Part shown: positions 25,044-36,800 of the stretch, piece after piece
Layout: every line of letters starts with the position of its first letter
Numbering within the stretch: position 1 is the stretch's first letter
Source: Cytidiella melzeri
Taxonomy: Eukaryota; Basidiomycota; Agaricomycetes; Polyporales; Irpicaceae
Length of the DNA: 64,000 nt
Reading direction: 5' to 3'
Assembly (NCBI GenBank): GCA_022592445.1
Contig: JABYQR010000184.1
Location: forward strand, 1-64,000
The notes under the pieces: generated by a model
What the model saw: the letters and a program-made list of their open reading frames with translations, nothing else
The model's database searches: none
Told to the model about the DNA's origin: nothing
Position numbers and translations under genes: made by a program

Positions 25044-25752
25044 CATGGCTTTCACTCACCCTTTCGCTGGGTCAGAACACCTAGACATCCCTTGAAAGAA
25101 TTGGCAAATGATGCCGTGCCAGCGAACACATCGCATCCTCTCAGCGACTCGGATATCAGCAGCGGCTGTGATCCAGTCGATGGCGCTGCTTTCTTCGAGG
25201 AGTAGGGACCCCCTTCTCAACTAGGTGAAAGCTCAGCATTGCTACATAGGCGCAGCGCGTGCTGCGCGGACCATCCGTAACAAGCTACCAATTGTCGCCC
25301 GTACTGATACTTGATACATGAACAGGACCAGGCAGAGGAGTTGCGCCGCCTGATGACCCTGCGATCTATCTTCTCCTCTAGCTGAGTCTTTGACGTCGAA
25401 CTCGTCAACCTCTCGTTATGAAGATCTCACTAGCCTTACATTGGTTCTTCACTCATGGTCGTCGCCCACTGGCAATACCACTAACGCACCCGCCTCACAC
25501 AAGTTGTTGAATGGAGAAGGCATCGTAGTCGCCATTATATTGGTTGGATTACCACTTCTTCTCTTCAGCACGGTGGTTATAAGTCGAATGAGGTCTCACC
25601 CTCGGAATCGACGTAATCCAGAAGCCCCTTCCGCAGTTGTAGTCGATGTCCCATCTCCAAGACTCGACCGCGTCGTGACGTCTGCGTATCATGCTAAGCC
25701 CAGAAGTGGGCTTAGAGAAGTTAACGCAAAGCGGGGATGCCCCTTGGCATGA
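25044..25752 (+). CDS. Possible small single-pass membrane protein
   Basis: A frame ending at 25752 encodes a strongly hydrophobic helix (GIVVAIILVGLPLLLFSTVVIS) followed by a basic segment (SRMRSHPRNRR), typical of a type I or III membrane protein with a cytoplasmic tail. The frame has no in-frame ATG before the helix, so upstream exons would be needed. An ATG at 25044 and a Ser/Asp-rich stretch near 25110-25200 are candidates. A CTAG acceptor near 25380 fits. Family unknown; the start and exon structure are guesses. Confidence 0.3.
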
Positions 25753-27025
25753 GATTATGGTGTGTACCAACTTGATCTTTCTCTCAAACCCTCGCTAAAT
25801 TTGGCACCGTATGGTATAGCCTATTTATGCCATATCATTGACCTTCAATCAGCACTTGGAAGTTCATGAAAGACCACTGGCTCTTGGTGCTCGGCATACA
25901 CATCATTCGACATCTCGAGCTCTTAAGCTCGTTTCGCGAAAGTGGTCTGGCTTGGCCGAGACTACAGAGTTTGTTGAGCTTGCTGCGCACCCATCGCCTT
26001 CGATTGGTGAGCTGGGAGTCGCGGTAGTGGTGGCGTTACCTCGGCCGCTTCCTGAATTTGTTCAGACGAGCGAATGCTCCCCTTCCACTTCGGCCCACGG
26101 ATATCACCATTGCTTCACACGAATGGATGTGCGTCCACGGTGATCGGGCTTGTCTTGGACTCAGCTCCGAGGTTCTCTCGTGGCCACATGTACACTGCAC
26201 TCGGCAGCACATCTCGCGCGGCAATTCCTTCGTGCCTGTTGCGGAGATCTCGTATGAAGCTATCATTCGCATCCATAGATGACATAATTTGTTTATATTA
26301 CTGCCCTAAATTAATATATGGATCGCCCATTCGCTCATTCGCGTGCAGCAGAGGTCGATTGAGCGTGGGAGGCCTGACAACTTGCGCAGTGCGTGGATAG
26401 CTTGTCCGTGGTGACATGGTACTAAGACAGTACTAATTTAAAGCTTTGCTTACTACAGTACGCTTTAAGTTCGAAATAGTGTGAAGCGGTGAGACAAACC
26501 CCTACCAGTATGATAGTAGTCACTACTCATGGGCGCTGGTATCTCGACTTCAATGAGACGGGTGTATCTATGTGTGTATGAATGGTCGTGCACTTCTGGG
26601 GTGCGTTTTAATATCTTTCAAGCTTTTACAAGGTCACGGATTTTGTTCCTGTCAGACTCTGTCAGAGTTCTGCTCCGAAGTTCCAATCTGAGCGTAGTTA
26701 CTGGCGACAAATATTGGACGGATTGAATTGTACTTCCGAATTGTGACTCGGAAATCACAAGGCTGTCAGAAATCGGAAAGAGGGAAGGGGGGATGTGGAT
26801 AAGGCGACGCAGATGAACGTCTAGGTCGCGATAACTGAACTTGAACGCTTTCCTCATTGAGAGGGAAGTATCGCTCGCACTGACCGGCTTATCCGGACCG
26901 GCTCTCTTATGACGTCGCTTCCCCTACCCTTGGGCCTTGGCCCTTGGCCTGTTTGAAAAGACAGCCGGAGTGTTCTACTAGTACCACGCACAGGCCATTC
27001 ATATCCTTGTAAACATACCTCAGCA
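25753..27025. other. Intergenic region without a convincing gene
   Basis: About 1.3 kb with only short frames that lack coding character. A direct repeat of CCTTGG-type units lies at about 26926-26950. The last part should hold the promoter of the carrier gene. Confidence 0.45.
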
Positions 27026-28297
27026 ATGACTTCCACATTGCCACCACTAGTCCAGGCATTTTCTGGGTCAATCGGCAGTGCGACCGCCAATGCCATCGTG
27101 TACCCACTGGATTTGATTGCCACCAGGCTGCAGACGACTTCATCGAGGAAGCTTAGAGGCAAGCACATGGTGTACCTACTTGCAAACAACCGAAGAATGT
27201 TCACCTATTTGCTCAGGTTTTAGTGGGATTATCCTCGCACTTCGCCACATTATTCGCGCCGAAGGCTGGAGCGGGTTGTACGACGGCCTGAATACTGACA
27301 CCGCCGCGACTTTGCTCTCAAAGTGATACGATTGATACCTCACTTTCAACACCGCATAGCTGATTGTACTTTTATTGATAGCTTTCTATATTTCTACTTC
27401 TACAGCTTCCTTCGCGCAATTCTCGTCCGACGTAAACCCCCGCCTCCGCGCATCAAAGGCAAGGCAGCCTCCGTTCTTTTGAGCGCCACAGAGGAGCTCG
27501 GAATCGGATTTCTCGCAGGCGTGGCTAGCAGGGCAATATCCCAGCCCCTGAGCGTAATCACCGTACGACTCCAGACGGAAACAGAAGGAGAAGATGAGGA
27601 GGGCGATCTAAATGCAGAGAAAGGGAGCGCGGACGAACCCGAGAAGCAAGGTGTGCCGCGGGGGGTGATGAGCACCGTGAAGAGGATATACGAGGAGCAA
27701 GGGCTGGAAGGGTTCTGGGGAGGTGGATCGTCACCAATATCCTAACATCTGACCAAAAAGTTCTGGTCTTGGACTGAAGCTTTGTGTGAAGGATTCACAA
27801 CAACCATACCACTATCTCTCAACCCCGCAATAACCCTTTTTCTCTTCCAACTATTCCAGCGACTCAGCTCTATACGGAACCCACACAAGCAAACATCGCT
27901 TGGGACAACAAGTGCCGGCTCCGCGTTCCTAGGGGCTGCGTGTTCCAGTGCAGCTGCGACGACGCTGCTCTACCCACTCATCCTCGCAAAGACAAGGTTG
28001 CAGGTACACAACAAGAGCTTGAAGCAGAGCGGGAGCGAGGAGGACAAAGAAGACATGTTACGGATTTGGAATAAGACTATCCGAAAGGAGGGCGTTCGTG
28101 GGCTGTACCAGGGACTGGAAGCACAGATCACCAAAGGTTTCGTGAGCGAGGGGGTCAAGATGATGGTGAAACAAAGGTATTCGAAGTACATGGCCACGTC
28201 CGGAGGGACAAATGCTGACCAGATGTGGCTATTTTCTGTCAACAGGATTGAAGCGTACGTGGTGGCCATGTACCTGAGGAGTCTTCATCGAAGGTAG
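27026..28297 (+). CDS. ANT1: Mitochondrial-carrier-family protein, peroxisomal adenine nucleotide (ATP/AMP) transporter type
   Basis: Five exons: 27026-27158, 27217-27322, 27382-27722, 27792-28175 and about 28246-28297. Three carrier repeats are visible, with signatures YPLDLIATRLQ, QPLSVITVRLQ and YPLILAKTRLQ, each starting after a small-residue helix (VQAFSGSIGSATANA, GFLAGVASRA, LGAACSSAAATT). The phrase TTTIPLSLNPAITLFLFQLF is characteristic of the PMP34/ANT1 branch, which exchanges cytosolic ATP for peroxisomal AMP to activate fatty acids. That complements the 3-hydroxyacyl-CoA dehydrogenase nearby, though linkage may be chance. The first intron (27159-27216) begins with GC (AGAG/GCAAGC), and only this junction keeps the carrier frame. 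An acidic insert (about 27580-27650) separates repeats two and three. Substrate is inferred from the family. Confidence 0.85.
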
Positions 28298-28693
28298 TTG
28301 ACAGTTTGTAGACATGGGGTACATCCCAGTAGTAACAAACACATTTCAAATACATTCTGTGGATAGTATAATTGGTTTGATGTATGAGCTACTCGGCATT
28401 CCAACGCCGCGCGAACAAATATACAGAATACAGCCGTCATAAATAATTGAAAGTTTGTCGTATTACAAATTTATACTATTCATGCTCAACCGCGGTGCAG
28501 AAAAGATACGATTCAAGCACATAACCTTTGTCTAACTTAAAGCCATCTCCTGCCTCATGTTCCTAGAAGCGTGAGCTTTGACTATGGGATATAGTTGCAG
28601 ATGAGGCAGACCATAACACGCGTATTGGTCATCTGAGAGTATAGGGTAGCCTAAGTGTCGGCGATGAAGCCATCAAAATAGAGAACATGCTAC
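28298..28693. other. Short intergenic region between convergent genes
   Basis: A+T-rich 3' flanks of the carrier gene and the F-box gene. No feature is seen. Confidence 0.5.
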
Positions 28694-29620
28694 TCACAAA
28701 TGCTGCAACCAGCAACCTGGCCCGCCATGGATCCGGTCCAACCAGTCCTCCCGTTCAATACCCGCAAGCTGTCCGTAGACGGGCTGGTCTAAGAACACGA
28801 GCCTTCCCTGTCTTTCAAGGCTTTCGAGTGCGGTCATCAAGGAACGGCGACGGGCGCGCTCGAGAATGTGCCTAAATCGCGACAGGCCTATACTTGTGTC
28901 AATGAGGATTTTACTGATACCACGGGGGAGGTTGAATGGCGAGGATGGCCGCTGAGAGACGTTGTGTCCCTCATCTGCGCTATCGGTCTGTAACACATTG
29001 GATAGAGCGTTGTAGAAATCTGGAGTGACCATCACCAGGGTTGAGAACCGGATGTATTTAAGGGACAGGCCGCGGCAGGTATAGACGTAGGAGTTTTCAG
29101 GGGCAGAGAGAATGTGGAGATATTCAAGCGCAGGAAGGGCGGGTTGAAGCTGTAAATGTACAACTTCGGCATGCGTCGGGGAGAGGAAGGGGCCATGGAT
29201 AGTAAGCTCACGCAGCTTTGGGAATGGAACGTAGAGGACATTATCGAATCCGACCTTCCCTTGCGGCAAAGTGTTCGTCAGCGTGAGTAGGTCCGGAGCT
29301 GTGGTGGCAAGAATATATCGGATCGCGGCCTCGTATCCCTCCTTGCTAAAGGTTGGGTTCTTGCCTGCACCACACGAATTCGAAAGAAACAGATGGCGCA
29401 CGCGACGAAAAGCGGGTGTTTGCTCTCTGTCATGCAGTACTTTGGCAAACTGAGCTATCTTTGCTGGTCCAATCAACGCCACGTTATGCAGTTGGAAAGG
29501 TAGCATTATGGAGCGGAAGTAATGCGATACCTGCGTGATCGAGCAGGCTGAGCGACCGCCATCGACACAAGCCATCAAAAAGATATGAGCCCACAGCTCC
29601 GTAGGGAAGTTTTGCGACAT
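28694..29620 (-). CDS. F-box-like domain protein
   Basis: A single-exon frame of 308 residues. Residues 5-36 fit a basidiomycete F-box (FPTELWAHIF, then SITQVSHYFRSIML), the part that would bind Skp1 in an SCF ubiquitin ligase. The remainder contains leucine-spaced segments (FPKLRELTIHGPF, LPALEYLHIL, LSLKYIRFS) reminiscent of the degenerate leucine-rich repeats common in agaricomycete F-box proteins. These genes form large, fast-evolving families, so the target cannot be guessed. The gene ends in GGPGCWLQHL. It is followed upstream by two genes on the same strand, with nothing to suggest a shared function. Confidence 0.8.
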   Translation of the reverse strand: MSQNFPTELWAHIFLMACVDGGRSACSITQVSHYFRSIMLPFQLHNVALIGPAKIAQFAKVLHDREQTPAFRRVRHLFLSNSCGAGKNPTFSKEGYEAAIRYILATTAPDLLTLTNTLPQGKVGFDNVLYVPFPKLRELTIHGPFLSPTHAEVVHLQLQPALPALEYLHILSAPENSYVYTCRGLSLKYIRFSTLVMVTPDFYNALSNVLQTDSADEGHNVSQRPSSPFNLPRGISKILIDTSIGLSRFRHILERARRRSLMTALESLERQGRLVFLDQPVYGQLAGIEREDWLDRIHGGPGCWLQHL

Positions 29621-29902
29621 GGTAGTCCTGGTCGAAGATCGGCGCCCGCTGCCAGGCTGTGTCGATTGTGCGTGATCCGTCGGCGTCTAGTATATGCTGC
29701 TGTAACGTATTCGCACTATGCGTGCCAGTTGACGAAGTCTGCTAGGCAGTACTGTGGGTTGAGCAAAGAAGAGAAGAGAACTTGTAGCAACCTGTAGAGT
29801 GCGAGCTGTGCCTGGTATGCGCGTCCCTTTACCATCACGCTGCTAGGAGGTTTGTGATCAGCTACCGGTAATGTTGGATGAAATGTCTACAACATACCAG
29901 TA

Positions 29903-30607
29903 CTACCCTCTCCTCCATGCACATGCTCTGACAGGTGAGCCGTCGCTTCCCTCTAGCTTGAGTGGGAGTAGGCTAACAGTCCACTCGCCATCCTGGATCA
30001 CGTCCAGGTTCGTCAAATTCTCCGCAATAATCGCGCCCGCACCAAGGATAATCTTGTGGACCTCAAATGTCGTTTCAGGAGTTCCTTCAAGATGAACAAG
30101 CATGGTCTCGTCTGGACTGAATGCGTCGATGCCCAGAACTCGAATCCCAATGTCAACCAACCACTGCGCTGCGTCTGGGGATAGGAAAGGGTGGTCAACA
30201 TAGCCCTCTGTTCCCCAGTACTTCGACCACCCCGTCCGCAAGAGGAGGATAACGGACTCCCCCGCTTCAGTGAGGCGTCTCATCCGAGTTCCGTAAGGTA
30301 GCAAGTCGTCCACTTGGATGATCTCTCTCTTCTGCAAGTCTCTCCCTCGCCCACTTTCCGTGAGATCAACTACCACGGCAGGCCCAATGAGACTGCTCAG
30401 CGGAATATCGTCAACGGTTTGTCCGTCCTCGACGAAATGAGCAGGTGCGTCGATGTGGGTTCCGGTATGAGAGCCAAGGCTAATTCGCTGGACACGAATA
30501 CCGTCTGTAGAGAGTGTGAGGTGTGGACACGAGCTGAATTCTGGATCTCCGGGATATATTTGAGTTTGGGCATTGAGTTGGTAAGATAGGTCAACAATCT
30601 CAGTCAT
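29903..30607 (-). CDS. Cyclase-family (kynurenine formamidase-like) metal-dependent hydrolase, copy 1
   Basis: A single-exon frame of 234 residues starting MTEIVDLSYQL. The family signature SLGSHTGTHIDAPAHF is at about residues 44-59; its His and Asp residues bind the catalytic metal in the cyclase/kynurenine formamidase superfamily. The family's GPAVVVDL, LLRTGWSKYWG, HPFLSPDAAQWL and GIRVLGIDAFSPD blocks all follow in order. The length is normal for the family (about 210-260). Members hydrolyse N-formylkynurenine or other amide/lactone bonds; the substrate here is unknown. A related gene on the same strand lies about 450 bp upstream, so the two are probably a tandem duplication. Confidence 0.85.
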   Translation of the reverse strand: MTEIVDLSYQLNAQTQIYPGDPEFSSCPHLTLSTDGIRVQRISLGSHTGTHIDAPAHFVEDGQTVDDIPLSSLIGPAVVVDLTESGRGRDLQKREIIQVDDLLPYGTRMRRLTEAGESVILLLRTGWSKYWGTEGYVDHPFLSPDAAQWLVDIGIRVLGIDAFSPDETMLVHLEGTPETTFEVHKIILGAGAIIAENLTNLDVIQDGEWTVSLLPLKLEGSDGSPVRACAWRRG

Positions 30608-30663
30608 GATGACCGTCGAGCAAAGACTAGAACTCTTCAGTTTCGATGCAGCGTACAGTGACT

Positions 30664-30681
30664 GATGCGCCTGATGCGCCT
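30664..30681 (+). repeat. Two-copy direct repeat GATGCGCCT
   Basis: Two adjacent 9-base copies in the gap between the two cyclase-family genes. No function is assigned. Confidence 0.5.
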
Positions 30682-31053
30682 TGTGTCACACATCCAAGTG
30701 ACGTCCCAACAATAGTCCCTGCGCTGTTGAAACGCTCTACCACTGCGGTGACCATTAGGAGCTGGCAAAAAATTTGACCACTGAGGCTTTCACCTGTAGG
30801 TCTGTACAAAGCCAGCTTATGCATATGTCTTGAACTGACAACTCGCAGAGATGTTTGACGGTTCGTCGTCTACACATAAAGGGCAGTGAACTTGCACGCA
30901 TCCCGCAGCGTGACCATTTATCGACCTGGCCCATACACCACGTCGGTTAAGCTGTTCTGCGCAAGTCTCAGCACATCGAATTGCATCAGAACTGCAGGCG
31001 AAACGAGCAGCAGACTGCTCTGCACAGATTTACAGCTACAAGTATTATCGACA

Positions 31054-31797
31054 TCATGGTCCTTCCTGCCACGCTACAGCTCGTATGGGACTTCCGTCGC
31101 AGTCTACGAGTCTCAACGGCAACAAGCTGACACGCAATCTGCCTGGAACGTCTACTTCCAAGAGTCTCTCCAACCCTCTCAAGTTCTCCACGATGATCCC
31201 TCCATCCCTCAGGAACACCTTGTGTACGAGACCAGTATCCCCTTCCTCTGTAATCTCATCTGGACTCAACGTCTCTACACCAATGACCTTCACGCCCTTC
31301 TCCATAATTTTCTTCGCCGCCTCAACCTCGAGGAACGGATGCTCCCTATAGCTCGAGTCCCCCCATTTCCTTGACCAACCCGTGCACAACAACAACACAA
31401 CGCCCTCTCTCAGCGTGCTCTCGTACTTCTCCATGTCCTTCCACGTTATCGGCTCGTGCGCCTTCTTCAGCGTCAGGTCGGCTACGATCGCAGGAGCGGC
31501 GGTCAGTAGGGACAAGTCCAGTTTATCGACTGTGACGCCGTCTTTGTCGAAATGATATGGCGCGTCGATATGCGTTCCGGTATGTGTACCGATAGTGAGG
31601 CTATGGAACGTTGCCGCATCCCCGCGTGAGATATGGGATATACAGTGTGCAGCATATGTTGCATGTCCGTCGCAAGCAGGCACCTCGAGGGAGACTAGGG
31701 GGTGGGTGAGGTCGATTATGAAGTGTTTAGAAGGATTGTCGTTGGGTTTGCCTGAGTCAGGCTGAGTGGCAGGTATGATTTCTCCCATCCTCAGCAA
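31054..31797 (-). CDS. Cyclase-family (kynurenine formamidase-like) metal-dependent hydrolase, copy 2
   Basis: A single-exon frame of 247 residues. The signature TIGTHTGTHIDAPYHF is near residues 66-81. The blocks PAIVADL, LLLCTGWSRKWG, HPFLEVEAAKKI and GVKVIGVETLSPDE, and the end SPIRAVAWQEG, parallel copy 1. Differences are a longer N-terminus (starting MLRMGEIIP, with another Met at residue 4) and ETLSPDE instead of DAFSPDE. The two copies appear clearly diverged by eye and therefore not a recent duplication. The ATG at 31797 is the first in frame; the start at residue 4 is equally possible. Confidence 0.85.
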   Translation of the reverse strand: MLRMGEIIPATQPDSGKPNDNPSKHFIIDLTHPLVSLEVPACDGHATYAAHCISHISRGDAATFHSLTIGTHTGTHIDAPYHFDKDGVTVDKLDLSLLTAAPAIVADLTLKKAHEPITWKDMEKYESTLREGVVLLLCTGWSRKWGDSSYREHPFLEVEAAKKIMEKGVKVIGVETLSPDEITEEGDTGLVHKVFLRDGGIIVENLRGLERLLEVDVPGRLRVSLLPLRLVDCDGSPIRAVAWQEGP

Positions 31798-32601
31798 ATG
31801 CGGGCCTTGTTATTGACGAGGATATACAGCGAGGACCCGGGGAGATTGCGAACTCCTGTGTCAGGTATTTAACCAGCCTCTTCCTCCGTGCTGCACCGTG
31901 TTCAACCCCTGTTTGCCCATGTTCCATATCTGATCTTGTTCCAGAGCACTAGTGTGGCGGTCAGCTGGTGGCGTGCGGAAGGGCACGGCCCGCCACATTG
32001 AGGAAAGTTTCCTCAAACTCCTGTCGCAAGTTCCTCGCAAGTTCTTAACGCACTCACACCCTCAACGTGTGCCGCAGCGAGGTTGCGCAGATTACGCGAT
32101 GCAGACGTGTGTAGTACGCTCTTATCTTGCGTCCTAAGTTTGTTCCAGGCTTATCTATACAGCTGCGAAGGAAGACTTTACCCAGGGACGCGTGCTCGGT
32201 CATTTCGAGACAATTGACCTCCAGGAATGCACCCCGAGCAATGAACTTATTCGTGATACAATTAACTGCGATGGACATTGTTTTTCGCAGTTGGTTGTAT
32301 CACGAAAGAAGAGCTGCATATGTTGGCAAGTATCAAGAATATCAATACATCAATGGCTCTGAAACCATTATGCCAATAACCATAAGTTTCTGAAGGAACG
32401 TGAGGCGTGCTAGATACTGTAACGAAGGGCAATGCGACCTTACGATCTTGGTACAGGCCTACAGCAAGTTTATCATGCGTATGAGCGAAGAAACTGAACT
32501 CTGACCCTTACCGAAATCGTTAGAGCATCGTACTGTCGATATCCAAAGAGAAACAACATGGTTGACTAAACACTAGGTATAGTGGCCACGTCCGCGACTA
32601 G
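31798..32601. other. Intergenic region
   Basis: About 800 bp with no supported coding frame. The left part should hold the promoter of cyclase-family copy 2, and the right part the 3' end of the Pro-rich gene. Confidence 0.45.
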
Positions 32602-33376
32602 CTAGTAACCCCGTCTCTGCAAGCTGGAAAGGTTCCTGCCGTACCGCTTCTTCTGTCGCGGGGTCTCGGACTCAGACTTGCTCTCTGTGAAGCCGTAGAA
32701 TGCGTACGTCCAGGCAGAGGGTGTGTGCGACCTGGCTGTCTCTGCACGTCTTCTGACTAGCGACCCAGATTGCTCGCTAGTGGGCGTGGCCGAACAAGTT
32801 TCGACAGTGATTTCCGTGTGCGAGTCGATGACACCCTCATGTAGCGCTGAGAGAGTATCATCGAGAGCTTCAAGCCTCCCTTCGCCATTCAAACGGCGGT
32901 AGGCGTTTTCCCAGTCCAGATGAACACTATCCAGCGTAGAGATGCGCCCCCGGGCTGGTGTCGCTTCCTCGAACGCCGTCTGTTCGGTGCTCACGAGGGT
33001 CTCTTCAAAAGACACGCTGTTATGAGCCGTGGCTTCTGTGGATACCGACGAGCGACGCCTCTCGATACTGGCAAAGGTGGCGAGCGGGGATTCGGCCGTA
33101 CGAGCCACCTCCAGAGGGGGATCTGACTCGTCCGGCTGAATACCATATGTCTCCGTGGAGTCGTTGTCAAAGATGACGGAGGTAATGGGGCTGAAGGGAG
33201 GAAGGATGTCGATATAAGGAGGGGGTGGCTTTCTTTTGACCGGCCGACGAGACTTAACAGCAGAGATCTGTTTGAAAGAAAGACTCATTGAAACAACGGC
33301 AGTAATTGCACGCGAATGATGATTACCTTGTTTCGTTGCTCGGACGATAGCTTGTACGAGCTCGTGACGTACATCC
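32602..33376 (-). CDS. Pro/Ser-rich protein of unknown function
   Basis: A frame of 228 residues ends at 32602. It can start at ATG 33288 without splicing. Alternatively, a short first exon from ATG 33376 (MYVTSSYKLSSEQRNK) may be joined in phase, at a CAAACAG acceptor, to ISAVKSRRPVKRKPPPPY; I slightly prefer the spliced form. The protein has a basic N-terminus, a PPPPY stretch that could bind WW domains, several RRRSS-type phosphorylation sites and a basic end (RQKKRYGRNLSSLQRRGY). No domain was recognised. Further upstream (33430-33560) another minus-strand open segment exists that I could not connect. Confidence 0.5.
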
Positions 33377-33837
33377 TATGGACTTCTAGAAGTTGAAATG
33401 CGTCGAAAGATGGTGGTAGAAGTGTCCAGAAGAACTCACCGTTAAATACTGCACGTTATCCTTGGCCATTCCCTGCTCGTGACTACCCAACCAGCAGTGG
33501 TCATGGCCAAACGATGCGGTGATGACAATAGGTATCCTAATAAAACGCGTGCTAGAAGACGAACCGATCCTCACCGGAATTACCGCCAGATACATGGGTG
33601 GACCTGTGGTTTAGTGTCTTAATCATGCAAATATATCGAGATTCATTACCAAAAAGTTGATATCCTCTGTTTCGTTGTGCGCAAGGGGAACAATGTGTGA
33701 TCTGCAGGAATGGTTGTCTCGAGCAAAGACACGAGGTCGCCTCAAGGTCCCGATATTGGCGCTTGGTGAATTGTGAAACTCCATGGCCACAGGTGCTGAG
33801 AGAAGCGGAAATAATGATATTGAACTCTGATACGCAA

Positions 33838-36800
33838 TTACAGATGAATGGATATTTCCCAGTCTTTGGCGATGCTGGGTACTGGATTCTTGATGAAGAG
33901 CATGCTCGCAGTGCCGTCCGTCTTCGTCGATGCCGCCACTCCAGGATAATAATCCCACTCCAGATCTTCCGCAGCAGATACCCGCACAGGTTTGCTCTCC
34001 AGGCCCAACACGAGGATCTCTTCCACTCGCACCGATCCGATAGTGCTGGCGAAAGGGTTGGCGCCATTGTAATTAGTGAGTGCCACTCCATCAACCGCTC
34101 CCGAAAGGTTGCTGCTGGCCAGATCTTGACTCGACAATTTGATTGTTCTGCCTTGCTTCTCTGCCTTCAACGCGCGCCAGACAAACTCGCCCTTTTCGTG
34201 CGAGAAAGTTTCTCCGTCGTCGATGTACAGCTCTCCTTTCGCAGAGTGGTCATGGTCAAGCGCGATGCGGAGAGTGTACGGATCGAACTTCATCAGAGGC
34301 GATGACCGGCGGAAGCGTTCCTTGGTAGCAATTATAGAACCGCCGCGAATAAAGAGAGGCAACTGATGGAGCTCCGCGGCCACAGTGACAGTCCTGCCTG
34401 TAGGAGTGGCTCCAAAGATGTAGCTGGAGAAGTAGTCGTACCATGGCTGCGGACATCAGTAACCTGACCGCTCTCCGTGAGATGACAATCAAATACCTGG
34501 TCTCCTGGTAGATAAACTGTGGCCTGCGTAGCGCCCTTCTCTGTGACAGGCTTGACTAGCAGGCCTGAGCTTCCGACAAAGAATTGGTCGTCAATGGCGA
34601 AGCCGGCTTCGTCTTTCGGGAAAACCACAAAGTGAGGCCTGTCAAAACTCAGCGGAAGCCTACATACGTTACTTGTGATCATCGAGAAACTCACCTCACT
34701 ACGGGCAAACCAGTTGTACTAGCTTCTCGGAACGCTGTATACCAAACAGGCAGCAGATTGTAGCGGAACCGTATGACATCCTTCACGATGCTCTTATACG
34801 GTTCAGCGAGAAGGTATGGTTCGCGTCGCTTAGTGTCGATGTGTGCGTGTGCTCGGAAGAAAGGTGAGAAGACTCCGACCTGATACCATCTAGTCAACAT
34901 CTCCGGGTCCGGGTTGCCGAAGAAACCTCCGACGTCAGCTACGAGCATATATAAATTAGACCTTCATGGAGGTAAGCAGACTGAATCACTTACAGCCTGA
35001 GAAGGAGAAACCTGCAAGATTGTTGGCCAAGACCATTTTGATCCCGACAGCCATGTGTTCCCATGTACCAAGGTTATCGCCTGTCCACATCGCCCCAAAA
35101 CGCTGCGATCCGGCATAGAACGAGCGAGTAAGGACGAATGGCCGTCGCGCAGGATCTGTACGAGTCCTCAGGGCTTGCCAGGTCTGGTTAGACTGAAATA
35201 GACGTTAGTTTTCACGATTTAACTTGTTGACAATCAGACTCACAAAGAGCATGCCATTGATGTTGTGAACATCGCGGTGCTCCCACCCTCCATAATGAAT
35301 ATTATCACGTGGCATACTGATCTCAGGACCGTTAAAGATAGAAGGCTGCAGAGGAGCGTTAATGGGGTTACAAAGAACCTGTGATAAAACACCTCACCTC
35401 ATTCATATCATTCCAGATGTAGACATCATTAGTACTATCAGTCCATGCGAACTTATCGCTTTCAGGCTGGACAGTTTTAAACAAGGTCTTCCACCAATCC
35501 CAGCTCTTCGGGTTGAAGAAGTCTACCCACGCGCTGCTGCCACTCCAGCACCAGCCCTCGTACTCCCTCCCATCCTTGGTCTTGGAGAGAACGTCAAGCT
35601 CAGTGGCTTCCTTGTATACGGGATAAGATTGCACTCGTTTGAGATGAGGATCCACGATCACGACCATCTAGGCTCTTTCATTAGCACGTAGTACGTCCGG
35701 ATGCGGCGGTGGAACAGACCTTGCGAGCATTTGCGGCGACGTCATTGGTCATTTCCACAGGATCCGGGAAGGTCTTCTTATCCCACATGAAGTATTTGTG
35801 CTCCTCAGAGTACTCGATATCCAACCAGAACACGTCCACCGGAATGTCCTCCTCGTCAAAGCGCTTCTGCACACCGCGAACATCGTCAGAGCTCACGTAG
35901 TTCCAACGGCACTGGTGATACGCAAGTGCCCAGTGGGCGGGAAGTGCAGGTGTTCCGATAAGGGCACTATACTGTTTGAAAATATCTGTGGGAGTTGGAC
36001 CAGGAAGGATGAAGATGTCCAGGATGCCCGACTCAGATACCCAGTGAGTGAATGAAGATTTGGAATCAGGGTGTGCGATGTCGATAAAGGTGTCTGAAGC
36101 GATTGCGTTGAAAATGCCGACGGTGGAATCTGCTGAGTGGGCGTACATCACAGGGATAGAGCCGTAGAGTGACATTGTCGAATCCGCCAGATATTCGAAC
36201 ACGTCCGAGTTCCAAAGCCGATAAGGTTCGCTATAATAAGCGTTCTCTCCGGAAGTTGTTGGCAGGGACAGCCGCGTAGCGTGTTGTGGTATCCCATAGA
36301 CATGACCGTGGTTGGGAAAGCTGATGTCCAGCGAAAGAGACTCTGGGCCTGATGATTTCTGTCAGTGAGAAATCTCAAAATTTCAGACGCAGTACCCACC
36401 TTTGGGCTTTGAGTCTGTCCATGACTTCCAGGTTTCCTCCCAATATCCGTCTTGAGTCTCTCCTTCAAACCACGCTCGAGGATTGGGACTCTGCATGACA
36501 ATCTGCGCATCGCCTGTAGTGTCCTCCACCGGTTGTGGCTCGTCCTTGGAGCGGAAATGCTCCATATGCAGGAGGCCAAGTCCGTTGAGAACAACCTGCT
36601 CCTTGCCTTCACGGTACAATACTACTTTCAACGGCTCAAACGCGACGACAACCTCGATCTTGAGGTTCGAGTCTATAGAAGCCTTCACGTCCTCCTCCCC
36701 GACAGTCCACTGGATGTTACGGCTTGTCTTCGGCTCTGCAATGAGAGCCCAGGACGCTGCTTCATCGTAACGCTTCCTCAACCCATCGATTTCATCCATT

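Noticed and set aside
27168..27216. A normal GT donor for the first intron of the carrier gene
   Set aside because: Splicing at this GT puts the following exon in a frame that destroys the carrier signature, while the GC donor keeps it.
33430..33590. An upstream exon (FGHDHCWLGSHEQGMAKDN) of the Pro-rich gene
   Set aside because: Its only good acceptor leads to a frame that stops soon in the next exon, so I could not join it.
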